The notes beneath the pieces were generated by a model. It was not told the origin of the DNA. It worked only from the letters and a program-made list of their open reading frames with translations, and ran no database searches. Positions 27,084 to 35,408 of a DNA stretch of 64,000 nucleotides are shown here, one piece after another. Source of the DNA: Arthrobacter sp. MA-N2 (GTDB taxonomy: Bacteria > Actinomycetota > Actinomycetes > Actinomycetales > Micrococcaceae); NCBI RefSeq assembly GCF_000517125.1, contig NZ_KI912155.1, positions 3,088,034-3,152,033 on the forward strand, in the 5' to 3' direction. The position numbers were made by a program, and so were the translations under genes. The number at the start of each line of letters is the position of its first letter. Positions within the stretch are counted from its first letter, which is position 1.

Positions 27084-27857
27084 TTAGATCAGCCATTCGA
27101 TGTCGCGGCGGGAGAGTCTTCGGAGTGTGTTTTCGATTCGCTGGGCGGCCCGGCGTCGGTGGCTTTCGCCGGTGGGGATGAGAACACGCGCCATTTCGTT
27201 GGCAATCCGGTCGCGTCTCTGTTCTGCCGGGTAGGCCGGGTTCTGAATCCGGTCTTTGAAGGCGGGTCGGGTTATGAGTCGGGCGATGTTCACTGTTTCC
27301 GGATAGATCAGCATTTCGTGCTCGTGTCTTCCGGCGCGGGCGGCGCGTTCTTCGAGGGTGGAGAGTGCGATGCCGGCACTTGCGCATTCGCTCGCGGCTT
27401 GCATCGCGGGCGTTCCGATGTGGATTTGGCGGGAGACCAGTGTGGACCTGAATCGGCGTTCTGCGGCAACGAGTTCAGGCAGTTGCCTGATGTCGAGCTG
27501 ATTGCGGCCGATCCATCGCCGGTGCGCGACGCAAACCCAGCCGATGGCCGGAATCCTGCCGATTCGCGGATTTCCGTTGCCGCATCGCAGACACAGGACC
27601 CGCTCGATGACGGGGTGGCCGCCGATCGACAGCCGCTGGTCGAAAACCCGATCGTGGAGTCGGCCGAGTTGTCTCCATGCTTGAAGGCGTTCTGGGTGCC
27701 GTCGGGCCCGGGATTTGGGCATGATGCCGGCCTCACGGAGGGCATTCTCGATTTGTTCGACGCTGGTGCCGTTTCGTCGGGCGTGGCGGGTGGCGTAGTT
27801 CTCGATGCCTTCGCCGTGGGTGAGGCGGGTCGAGACCGGGAGAGGCTCAAGGATCAC
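27084..27857 (-). CDS. tniQ: TniQ target-selection protein
   Basis: A short TniQ/TnsD-family protein of about 257 aa. The N-terminal PLPVSTRLTHGEGIENYATR and a zinc finger (CLRCGNGNPRIGRIPAIGW then VCVAHRRW) are typical. The GTG start at 27857 overlaps the tniB stop as GTGA. TniQ recognises the target and recruits TniB. Its small size resembles Tn5053/Tn6022-type TniQ more than the long site-specific TnsD of Tn7. Confidence 0.85.
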   Translation of the reverse strand: MILEPLPVSTRLTHGEGIENYATRHARRNGTSVEQIENALREAGIMPKSRARRHPERLQAWRQLGRLHDRVFDQRLSIGGHPVIERVLCLRCGNGNPRIGRIPAIGWVCVAHRRWIGRNQLDIRQLPELVAAERRFRSTLVSRQIHIGTPAMQAASECASAGIALSTLEERAARAGRHEHEMLIYPETVNIARLITRPAFKDRIQNPAYPAEQRRDRIANEMARVLIPTGESHRRRAAQRIENTLRRLSRRDIEWLI

Positions 27858-28816
27858 TGCGCCATCCTGAGTCCAGGTTTCTTGGACTTTGAGGCACCGG
27901 CGCTGTTGTGTGATCGATGGCGCTCCTGGGCTGCATAGTCGGTGGCTGTTGCTTCGAGCCTGCGCCGGTCGATCTTTTCGATGCCTTCGAGGATCGCGCC
28001 GATGGCTGCGTCCGAAAGAAGGCCGCGAAGGGCGCCAATGCTCCCGCCGGTCCGGTCCCAGAGGTAGAGAGACTCTTCTGCAAGGGATCCTGGGATGTGC
28101 GCAGCGAGCGGTAGGAGGTTTTCGACTCCGAGCACCAGATCGGCCCACGATTCACGGTCTGCTTTCGTCCCGCTGGAGTACGGGGTCATCTCGTGCAGGA
28201 TCATGCGGGCTTTGATCTGGCGGCCCATCTCACCGGCGAAAAGATCGGTTGTCGGAAGATCAATTCCGGCGTAGAGAAAGGTCGCGTCCAAACGGTCCGC
28301 GAACTGCTTGAGCGTGCTTGCGGCTTCGGCTCCGGCCTGCCGGTTCGTTCTGAGGTTGTGCACTTCGTCGACGGTCACTAAAGACGTGGCCATGGTGCGC
28401 AAAACGGCTACGACCTGTTCGGTGAGCGCCGGTGCGGTGGCTCTCGGTAGCACCGGTAGTCCAAGCCACTGTGCGAAGGCCTGCATGAGCATTTTCGGCG
28501 TCGTGGCAGGCGGTACGACTGTGTAGACCACGGGCGCGAACCCCCGGTCGTCCTGGCGTCCGAGTGGTTTGCGCTCAGATCTCTCCTGGCGTTTGCCAAG
28601 AAGCAGAGCCGCCGTCGATTTCCCCATGCCTGCGGCGCCTGAGATGGCAAGGCCCCGCCTGGCGGTCGCCGTGCTGGCCGCGTTGCGTGCTATCGCGATT
28701 CGGGCTTGCCGGGAGAGTGCCTGCGTGTCCATGGTTTCCAGGACCGTGTCTGCCGCGAGCCATGCGAACCGGGCACGGTCATAGGCTGACTTCGCCTCAG
28801 CGGAGAGCCCGCGCAC
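27854..28816 (-). CDS. tniB: TniB/TnsC AAA+ transposition regulator
   Basis: About 320 aa from the GTG at 28816. Walker A is ISGAAGMGKSTAALLLGK, Walker B is SLVTVDEVHNL, and sensor and arginine-finger regions follow (DATFLYAGIDLP). It links the TniQ-marked target to the TniA transposase. Conserved sequence (LTTWRDFVAHSPEEPP, LTRREVRG) continues upstream in frame to the tniA stop without a standard start codon. True initiation may therefore use an ATC/ATT near 28903 or coupling to tniA. Confidence 0.88.
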   Translation of the reverse strand: MRGLSAEAKSAYDRARFAWLAADTVLETMDTQALSRQARIAIARNAASTATARRGLAISGAAGMGKSTAALLLGKRQERSERKPLGRQDDRGFAPVVYTVVPPATTPKMLMQAFAQWLGLPVLPRATAPALTEQVVAVLRTMATSLVTVDEVHNLRTNRQAGAEAASTLKQFADRLDATFLYAGIDLPTTDLFAGEMGRQIKARMILHEMTPYSSGTKADRESWADLVLGVENLLPLAAHIPGSLAEESLYLWDRTGGSIGALRGLLSDAAIGAILEGIEKIDRRRLEATATDYAAQERHRSHNSAGASKSKKPGLRMAQ

Positions 28817-28903
28817 CTCTCGCCGCGTCAGGCTTGGAGGCTCTTCGGGGGAGTGCGCGACAAAATCGCGCCATGTGGTCAGGCTGTCCGGAATGGCGAT
28901 GTC

Positions 28904-30931
28904 TCAGTCCTCCAGAAGATCGATGCGCTGGCCATGGCGGCGCCGGGGAAACTCGATGATGACTGGGTCCGCCGCCGGGATCGGCGTAGGTTCCGTAGCA
29001 GCGGGTTCGGTGATCGGGTCCGGCGCGGCTGCCGGTTCCGGGACGGCCGACGGTGTTGCGTGTGTGCGTTGTGCAGCCTGACGCTCGGCGCGTCCGGTGG
29101 GAGCGGTCAGGATCCGATTGATCTCGGCAAGAAGATCCCCGCCGGGCACCGTCCCTCCTCGCCGGTCGATGGCCTTCTTCGCAGCCGCAAGGACGTCTCG
29201 GGAAAAGGGTCCCACAAGGTGCGTGGACAGGGTCCACTTCGCCTCGATCCACTGACCTTTCTCATGGTCACGGACGTAGATCGACTGAAGCCTATACGGG
29301 TCATACCGAACTTCCCAGCGTCCGTCCGCCGGGGAAGGGAGTCCGGAAGGGACTCCCCGGTATGGGTGAAAGCCCGGATTGTCGTAGTGGAGACCATGGA
29401 AATTGATCCCGTACGGCTGGATGCGCCGCCATTCCATTGGCAGGAGCGCGAGGTAGTCATCGCGGCTCAGGGCCACGGGGACCTGCAGTGCAACACTGGA
29501 CAGGGCAGCGAACGCCTCGTTGGGCGTGAGGTCCTTCTTCGGCATGGCCGGGTGGCGAAGGCCCCGGTGGGGACGGTTCTGCCAGACCGCTACAAGCCAC
29601 CAGTCCAGAAGGTTCTGCACTTCCGCGAGGGTGAAACTGGCCTCGGCGGCTGGGGCCTTGCCCCGCCGGACCACGTTCGGGCCGGTGTAGCCGGCCAGGT
29701 ACTGGGTGAATCCTGTGTTGACGCCGGCAAAGAACCGTTCGACGTGTGGTTTGTCCGTGGGCGTCCGAGGGGCGGCTTTCGTGATGCTGATCTGCAGACG
29801 CTCACAAGCTGCCGTGAAAGTCGAGCCGACAAAGACCTTGCCGCGGTCAACCGTGATGGATTCGGGCACGATGACCGGCTTGGCAGCAATCGCGGCGCGC
29901 ACTTCCTCATCACCCGGAAGCATCCCGGGCGGGAGCACGGAGCGCGTATAGCTCAGCGATGCATCCCATCCCGGCTGCATCGGCAGGGGAGTCATGGCAC
30001 GGGCAAGCAGCACGGCCGGGTCCACTGCCTTCGTTGCCACCGGCCGCAGGATGGCGGCCAATGGAGTACGCGTGGCGATGTCCAGTGCGACGGTCAGGTC
30101 CACCCGGCCGCTGCTGCCGTCCGGATAAACAACCATGAGGTCCATCGGCGTCGAGTCGATCTCCACAAGCTCGCCGGGGCGTGACGGGGCTTGGCGTCCC
30201 CAGGGCCTGTCCGGTCGGTTTCCTTGGGTCCGGCGCGTGGTCGCGTTCCCGAACGGGTGCCTTGAACCCTCGATTTTCTTCAAAATGCGGTAGAGCGTTG
30301 CATCCGACGGCACGGCGAGATCTGCCTTGGCTGCCACCGCCCGGACCCGAGCAATGACGCGGGATCGCGTGCCCGTTGAAGCATCCTTCTGCCCGGACAC
30401 CTCGGCCTCGACCAGGGCAAGAACTCTGGGATCGGTTCGCCCGGCCAAGCGCACCTCGCGGGTGGCCCTGCCGTCCGCGAGGCCCCCGATGCCATGCGCA
30501 CGGTAATCGGCGATATGACGGAACATTGTCCGCTCAGTCATGGCCATCCCACGGGCAGCGAGCTCCGTCAACTTGGCCTCGATCCGGACCTGCAAGGGGT
30601 TGGCCAGGTCGTATTCGGGCCTCGGGTTCGTGCCGGGCGGTGACCCTGGAGGAATCCCATGGAGCACTTCATGCACGTGCCGGTGCAGGGACATGACCCA
30701 GTCACGGGCGCCGGGGGAGAGCCTCTCCAACGCAGCCGCATTGTCCAGCGAGGGGAGGGCCGGGGGATCATCCGGCAAGTACGAATCATCGATCAACAGA
30801 TCGGCCACCCGAACCCGTCGGATGCGATTGGTAGCAAGATTCTTCAAGGCCAGCTCGGGCCCGTCCTGGGCTACAACCTGCCAGGATCCTCCGTCGAACT
30901 GGATGAAATCGAAAAGGCGGACGGACTTCAC
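28904..30931 (-). CDS. tniA: TniA/TnsB DDE transposase
   Basis: This 675-aa transposase has an N-terminal winged-helix/HTH region. Its RNase-H core has Asp in ELVEIDSTPMDLM, Asp in ESITVDRGKVF and Glu in DKPHVERFFAGVN, followed by a Mu-C-type beta barrel and a Pro/Ala/Glu-rich tail ending RQRIDLLED-like. It binds the terminal repeats and joins the 3' ends. The GTG start at 30931 overlaps the tnsA stop (GTGA). The longer in-frame reading to 31204 is antisense-like and unrelated. Confidence 0.9.
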   Translation of the reverse strand: MKSVRLFDFIQFDGGSWQVVAQDGPELALKNLATNRIRRVRVADLLIDDSYLPDDPPALPSLDNAAALERLSPGARDWVMSLHRHVHEVLHGIPPGSPPGTNPRPEYDLANPLQVRIEAKLTELAARGMAMTERTMFRHIADYRAHGIGGLADGRATREVRLAGRTDPRVLALVEAEVSGQKDASTGTRSRVIARVRAVAAKADLAVPSDATLYRILKKIEGSRHPFGNATTRRTQGNRPDRPWGRQAPSRPGELVEIDSTPMDLMVVYPDGSSGRVDLTVALDIATRTPLAAILRPVATKAVDPAVLLARAMTPLPMQPGWDASLSYTRSVLPPGMLPGDEEVRAAIAAKPVIVPESITVDRGKVFVGSTFTAACERLQISITKAAPRTPTDKPHVERFFAGVNTGFTQYLAGYTGPNVVRRGKAPAAEASFTLAEVQNLLDWWLVAVWQNRPHRGLRHPAMPKKDLTPNEAFAALSSVALQVPVALSRDDYLALLPMEWRRIQPYGINFHGLHYDNPGFHPYRGVPSGLPSPADGRWEVRYDPYRLQSIYVRDHEKGQWIEAKWTLSTHLVGPFSRDVLAAAKKAIDRRGGTVPGGDLLAEINRILTAPTGRAERQAAQRTHATPSAVPEPAAAPDPITEPAATEPTPIPAADPVIIEFPRRRHGQRIDLLED

Positions 30932-31728
30932 GACGCAGCCGCCAGTCTCGGCATCGGCGACTTTTCCTGGGCCGGGGCGATCCAAGTCTCCATCGACAAT
31001 GGCTCGTCCAGGCCGACTTGGAGGACCCCGATGAAGGCCAAATGCAGCAGATGGGCCTGAACGGTGGAAGGTTCGAGCCGCAGCATTCGCGAAGCGCGCC
31101 GCACACCAGCGGACACGGAGACACCCGAACCGACTGCATCCATGATCGCGGGCACGATCGTGCTGCCCGGGGCATATCTGTGAAGACGGTATCCCGAGAG
31201 CCACCGAAGGTTCGAAGCCGCCGGCTCGGCAACCCCGGAGAACACCTCATAGTCCCATCCGGCCTCCTCGCACAACGCCCGGGTCAAGGAAAACTGACGG
31301 CGGCCGGCCTCCAGATGGTCCGGATGCCGCACATCCACAACGCGTCCACCGCCATCGCTCAGCCGCACAAAGAAATCAGGCACATGACCACGGGCACCCT
31401 CAGTCCCTCTAGGCCACAGCACGGCAAACGGCTGGGACGCAATGCCGACAATGTCCTCGTCGTAATCGGCAAGCATCAGGAAATCCCTCTCCAGCAGACT
31501 CTCAAAACCCACATGCGATCCGGTTGTACTGGACCACCATAAACCCTCGTAATTCCGCTTACCAGGCCAGGAAAAGAACGAACGAACAGGCAGTGCAGAC
31601 TCCAGACGCAGCGATGCCCAAGCCGCCAACACCGGCTCATCCAGCATGCGCTCATCCAACCGAGCGAGAATCCGAACCGAGTCAGTCGCATTCGCTGGCA
31701 GGGAGCTCAAAGCCTCACATTCAGCCAC
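30928..31728 (-). CDS. tnsA: TnsA-like endonuclease subunit
   Basis: This 266-aa protein has the TnsA core GFESLLERDFLMLADYDE, IVGIASQPFAVLW, GHVPDFFVRLSDGGGRVVDV, which is the type II restriction-like active site (Glu, Asp, then a beta-strand pair). The last catalytic position reads VDVR rather than the more usual V-K, a conservative change. A C-terminal helix-turn-helix part (ASRMLRLEPSTVQAHLLHL) follows. TnsA cuts the 5' ends, so with TniA the element should move by cut-and-paste. The GTG start follows the right-end repeats closely. Confidence 0.85.
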   Translation of the reverse strand: MAECEALSSLPANATDSVRILARLDERMLDEPVLAAWASLRLESALPVRSFFSWPGKRNYEGLWWSSTTGSHVGFESLLERDFLMLADYDEDIVGIASQPFAVLWPRGTEGARGHVPDFFVRLSDGGGRVVDVRHPDHLEAGRRQFSLTRALCEEAGWDYEVFSGVAEPAASNLRWLSGYRLHRYAPGSTIVPAIMDAVGSGVSVSAGVRRASRMLRLEPSTVQAHLLHLAFIGVLQVGLDEPLSMETWIAPAQEKSPMPRLAAAS

Positions 31729-31764
31729 CCTGACAACTTAACTGAGAATCACCCGGAATCCGTC

Positions 31765-31812
31765 AACTGACACGTTGAATGCGAAAACTGACATCTGGAA
31801 TGAGAACGGACA
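31765..31812 (-). repeat. Tn7-like right end: terminal repeat and subterminal transposase sites
   Basis: AACTGACACGTTGAATGCGA (31765-31784) and AACTGACATCTGGAATGAGA (31786-31805) are direct repeats running into the terminal GAGAACGGACA. They share the consensus of the left-end sites and sit directly upstream of tnsA, so transposase binding could also repress the operon. Confidence 0.8.
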
Positions 31813-32141
31813 ACGAGTTATCTCATCTAGTTCTACTCGTCCCACTCAAGCGCCGATAATCTACATTATGTCAAGTAGAAGTGATCCAATTGCAGATTTT
31901 GCAGATTAGGACCCGGTGATACGTACTCCCCGGTTTCGGCCACCTGGACGTCGAAGTCCGCGCCGTTACAGGGATCCGGGGCCGTCCGGCGGCGCGCCGG
32001 GCAACAGCCCGGGCGTGTAGAGGTCACCGGGTTCGAGGTACCGTGCAGCCGGGTAATTCCGCTGATTTCCGGGGTTTCCTTGACAGTGATTCGCATTTTA
32101 TGCATTCTAAGAGCATTATTTGCAGACGCAGCGGAGGCGTG
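31813..32141. other. Intergenic region between transposon end and recombinase cassette 1
   Basis: No gene is supported. The first 100 bases are AT-richer than their surroundings and contain a tandem TTGCAGATT TTGCAGATT at about 31889-31906. The last 70 bases carry the cassette promoter. Confidence 0.5.
32080..32120 (+). promoter_or_regulatory. Promoter and possible operator of recombinase cassette 1
   Basis: A consensus TTGACA (32080-32085) is followed about 17 bases later by CATTCTA as a candidate -10. Three spaced GCATT motifs (near 32092, 32101 and 32112) fall across it and could bind the cassette's own XRE protein. Cassette 2 has a related block, TTGATTCAAATTATG with ATGATTCTGG, at the same distance before its start codon. 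Confidence 0.4.
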
Positions 32142-33248
32142 ATGGACCCCCTGGAGGGCCGGCTGATCAGGCTTCCGCTGCGTCAGGGAGCACTCTCCGC
32201 GGACGCGGTGTTCGAGGACATGCTCACGGGCTGGAAGCGGCAGCAGCTGGCACGGAACTTCACGGCCGGCACGATCCGTGGACGGGAGAGCCTGGTCCGC
32301 CGGTTCGTGGATCACACCGGGCATTTTCCGTGGGACTGGACCGTCGGTGATGCCGATGAGTTCTTCGCCCATGAGCGCTCGATCCTGAATCTGGCGTTCG
32401 CCACCATCCGGGCCTATCAGACGCATCTGAAGGTGTTCTGCGACTTTTTGACCGATCCGGTCTATGAATGGGACCGGGTCTGCCTCCAGGGGTTCGGCCG
32501 CTCCCCCGCCCAGATCATCACCGAATTCAACCGGGCCCGGCACGCCCAGAACAACGAACAGGCACCCACCAAACGGCCCTTCACCCGGGCCGAGCTGCAA
32601 GGCTTCTTCGACCTGGCCGACCTCGAAGTCGAACGGGTCCTGGCCTCCGGGCGCAAGGGCGCCGTCGCCGCCTACCGGGACGCCACCGTGTTCAAGACCG
32701 CCTACGCCTGGGGGCTGCGGGCCAACGAGGTCACGCACCTGCAGACCGTGGACTTTTCCCGGAACCGCCGGGCCCCGCAGTTCGGCGAGTTCGGGGTCCT
32801 GCAGGTCAGATACGGCAAGGCACAGCGCGGCTCGCCGCCCAAGAGACGCTCCGTGCTGACGGTCTTTGACTGGTCCCCCGCCGTCCTGGACAGCTGGATC
32901 CGGAACGGACTGCCCTGGCTGGCCCCGGCCGTGTCAGAAATCTTCCCCACTGCCAACGGACTGCCGGTGCCCAAGTCCAACCTGCACCGCCGCTTCCGCG
33001 ACTACATCGACGAACTTGGCTATCCGCCGGGCCTGGACATCCATTCGCTGCGCCGGTCCTACGTCACCCACCTCTTCGAGCACTTCGGCTTCGACCACAC
33101 CTTCGTCCAGCGGCAGGTCGGCCACGAACACGCCTCGACGACCTCCCTCTACACATCGGTCTCCAGCGACTACCAGACCAGCGAGCTCAACCGCGTGCTC
33201 GAGGACATGATCGAGAAGGCCGTCAGGCCGAAGGAGGAACGAGAATGA
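32142..33248 (+). CDS. Cassette 1 tyrosine recombinase (intact)
   Basis: A 368-aa tyrosine recombinase. The N-terminal SAM-like domain covers about residues 25-130. The catalytic domain has Arg in YAWGLRANEVTHLQ, His-x-x-Arg in LDIHSLRRSYVTHLF, His in QVGHEHASTTSLYTSV and the Tyr nucleophile in the same block, so all key residues are present. GGAGG precedes ATG 32142. The stop overlaps the XRE gene (ATGA), and the third gene overlaps in turn, so the three are translationally coupled. It is 368 codons long, exactly matching the reconstructed cassette 2 gene. Confidence 0.9.
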   Translation: MDPLEGRLIRLPLRQGALSADAVFEDMLTGWKRQQLARNFTAGTIRGRESLVRRFVDHTGHFPWDWTVGDADEFFAHERSILNLAFATIRAYQTHLKVFCDFLTDPVYEWDRVCLQGFGRSPAQIITEFNRARHAQNNEQAPTKRPFTRAELQGFFDLADLEVERVLASGRKGAVAAYRDATVFKTAYAWGLRANEVTHLQTVDFSRNRRAPQFGEFGVLQVRYGKAQRGSPPKRRSVLTVFDWSPAVLDSWIRNGLPWLAPAVSEIFPTANGLPVPKSNLHRRFRDYIDELGYPPGLDIHSLRRSYVTHLFEHFGFDHTFVQRQVGHEHASTTSLYTSVSSDYQTSELNRVLEDMIEKAVRPKEERE

Positions 33249-33586
33249 AACGGGACATCGAATACCGGTGGCGGGCCCGGGAACTCATGGCACGGAACGG
33301 CATGCGCAACACCCGCGAACTCGTCGAACCGCTGCGGGAACGCGGCATCACCCTCTCCGAGTCACAGATCTACCGCATGGTCAGCCAGAACCCCGAACGG
33401 ATCTCCTTCCAGCTCCTGGCCGCCCTCTGCGACATCTTCGGCGTCGAAGCGAACGAACTCTTCACCTTCACCGCCGCCGATGCCAGGTCCAAACGCCAAA
33501 AGCATGCCGCCGCCTCCGGGGAGAACGTCGTCCGGTTCGCTGACGCCTACAAACCGGTCAGGGCCAGGATCCTTGACGACGACTAA
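33245..33586 (+). CDS. Cassette 1 small XRE-type DNA-binding protein
   Basis: The 113-aa protein has a Cro/CI-like helix-turn-helix (ELMARNGMRNTRELVEPLRE, then LSESQIYRMVSQNPERISF and LLAALCDIFGVEANELFTF). A variable basic tail ends VRARILDDD. It overlaps both neighbours and is conserved in position and sequence in cassette 2. It may repress the cassette or act as a recombination directionality/architectural factor (inference). Confidence 0.85.
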   Translation: MKRDIEYRWRARELMARNGMRNTRELVEPLRERGITLSESQIYRMVSQNPERISFQLLAALCDIFGVEANELFTFTAADARSKRQKHAAASGENVVRFADAYKPVRARILDDD

Positions 33587-35060
33587 GCCCGGCACCCGCG
33601 GCCGGCCCCGGTCCGAGGGCGGATACCGGTGCACCCGATGCGGGCGCATGGCCGCGAAAATCCGCGTGACCTGGCCCGACGGGGCCATCTGCGGGATCTG
33701 CTTCACCACAGCACTGCGCACCCGCGGATCCTGCCCCTGCTGCGGTGAAGAAAGGTTGCTCCCCGGCAGGACCACCGACGGCACCGACATCTGCCGGGAC
33801 TGCGCGGGCATCACCACCAACATGACCTGCGAGGACTGCGGCAGCGAAACCGAACGATTCCGCGCCGGCCGCTGCATCCGCTGCGTCCTCCGTACCGACC
33901 TGGAGGGGCTGCTCCACCCCCACACTCCCCCGGACCTGAGCCTCAAACGCCTCATCGGAGTACTCGCCGCCGCGGGCAGGCCCGAGAGCGTCTACACCTG
34001 GATGCGCGGGGCCAACACCAAGGACCTCCTCACCGGGCTCGGCACCCGCACCATCGCGCTCACCCATGAGTCCTTTGACGCTCTTCCTGCGTCACGATCA
34101 GTGGAATACCTTCGCGAGCTGCTCGTCCATCACGGCATGCTCCCGGACCGGGACCGCCAACTCGCCGCCTTCGAACAATGGCTGGCGGTCCGCATCCATG
34201 ACCTCGCCAAAACACCTCACATCCAGGCTCCCATCGAACGGTTCGCCCGCTGGCACCACCTCAAACGCCTCCGCCAAATGGCCAGCCCCGGAAAGTCGCT
34301 GAACACGGCCGTCCGCTCCGCCAAACAGGAAATCACCGAAACCGGAAAATTCCTCGCCTGGCTTCACGCGGAGCACGGACTCACCATCCACGGCCTCAGG
34401 CAGGCACACCTGAACCAATACCTGAGCGAAGGACCCTCGACCCGGTACGCCATCCGCACCTTCATCGTCTGGCTCATCAAGAACAAGGAGATCGCCAGGC
34501 TCGAAATACCGCACCGCTACGCCGCCACTAAACCGCTGATCACCCAGCAACAGCGCATAGAACTCATCCGCCAGTGCATCGAGTCCAACGAAGCACCCCT
34601 GACATTCCGCGTCGCTGCCCTAATCCTGCTGCTCTTCGGCCAGCCCATTGGCAAGATCGCCGCATTGAAATGCGCGGACCTGCAGGCCCTGCCCGAGGGG
34701 CTGCACCTGGGCCTGGGGAACATCCCCGTTTTGGTTCCTGCCCAGATCGCCCCGATGTTCTGGGAACACCTGCACCACCGGCCCAACCAGCAGACCGGCA
34801 ACGGCGGGAGCCAGTGGCTCTTCCCCGGCACCCTGCCGGGCCAGCACATCCACGCCGACGCGATGATGGGCCAACTCCGCGCACTGGGCGTCGACCTCGG
34901 CGGCGCAAGGAACACCGCCCTGCGCAGCCTCGTCGAGGAACTGCCGCCAACCCTGGTCGCAAACGCACTCGGCTACAGCTACCAGGTCATCCACAAACAC
35001 GCCGCCGACGCCGGCACCCCAATGGCCGGCTACGCAGGGAAAGGCGCCCTGCCCCGCTGA
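33573..35060 (+). CDS. Cassette 1 zinc-ribbon protein with degenerate tyrosine-recombinase fold
   Basis: A 495-aa protein from TTG 33573, which overlaps the XRE stop. The first 120 residues hold at least three CxxC pairs: CTRCGR, CGICF, CPCCGEE, CRDC, CEDCGSE and CIRCVLR. The rest follows a recombinase layout: a core-binding SAM-like part (AKQEITETGKFLAWLHAEHG), RVAALILLLFGQPIGKIAALK, LFPGT, then GARNTALRSLVEELPPTLVA and ALGYSYQVIHKHA. The catalytic Arg, HxxR, and GH...Y are not conserved, so strand cleavage is unlikely. It probably works as a structural partner of the active recombinase. Confidence 0.75.
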   Translation: MTTTKPGTRGRPRSEGGYRCTRCGRMAAKIRVTWPDGAICGICFTTALRTRGSCPCCGEERLLPGRTTDGTDICRDCAGITTNMTCEDCGSETERFRAGRCIRCVLRTDLEGLLHPHTPPDLSLKRLIGVLAAAGRPESVYTWMRGANTKDLLTGLGTRTIALTHESFDALPASRSVEYLRELLVHHGMLPDRDRQLAAFEQWLAVRIHDLAKTPHIQAPIERFARWHHLKRLRQMASPGKSLNTAVRSAKQEITETGKFLAWLHAEHGLTIHGLRQAHLNQYLSEGPSTRYAIRTFIVWLIKNKEIARLEIPHRYAATKPLITQQQRIELIRQCIESNEAPLTFRVAALILLLFGQPIGKIAALKCADLQALPEGLHLGLGNIPVLVPAQIAPMFWEHLHHRPNQQTGNGGSQWLFPGTLPGQHIHADAMMGQLRALGVDLGGARNTALRSLVEELPPTLVANALGYSYQVIHKHAADAGTPMAGYAGKGALPR

Positions 35061-35408
35061 AGCCGATCAGAACGCGGCCCCCGAACCAACCGCCGGAACC
35101 GGAATGGCCGGAATAGGACTCCGAGCGATAAGTGCAGTTCCCGCTTGTACTCTGCGTATCTCATCGGATGAATCAATTCGCCCGAATCCCCTGGATCCGC
35201 CGGGACGGGCTCACTCACCCCGGGATTTCGCGGATTCTTGCACCCCTGCAACCCTGACGGGCAGCTCCCCGGACGATCCAGACGGCCGCGTGTGGTTGTC
35301 TGTGACGGCGTGAGACGCGCCTCTGACCTGCGGTTTTGTCGTGATGATGCGTTTGATGAATCATTGATTCAAATTATGAACATGATTCTGGCGTGATTTG
35401 GAGGCGAA
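35061..35408. other. Spacer between recombinase cassettes 1 and 2
   Basis: No gene is supported. The last 80 bases are AT-rich (TTGATTCAAATTATG at about 35362-35376) and contain the presumed cassette 2 promoter; GGAGG at 35399-35403 is its ribosome site. Confidence 0.5.

Larger units (their letters stand above)
26231..31812 (-). mobile_element. Tn7/Tn5053-like transposon, 5,582 bp, with TnsA
   Basis: The ends are inverted: TGTCCGTTCTCA at 26231-26242 and its complement at 31801-31812, each followed inward by a conserved TGTCAGT. Four related 21-bp sites resembling AACTGACA-N3-TTGAATG-GAA lie within 100 bp of the ends. Inside are tnsA, tniA/tnsB, tniB/tnsC and tniQ in one minus-strand operon, plus one membrane-protein gene as cargo. 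No 5-bp target duplication is visible (CCAGC left, ACGAG right), so the element may have been rearranged after insertion. Confidence 0.85.

Noticed and set aside
28853-30184. 443-codon open frame antisense to the tniA transposase
   Set aside because: The tniA frame carries complete DDE motifs and overlapping starts; the antisense frame has no family features.
26226-31817. Target-site duplication of the Tn7-like transposon
   Set aside because: The 5-bp flanks (CCAGC and ACGAG) do not match, so no duplication is claimed.
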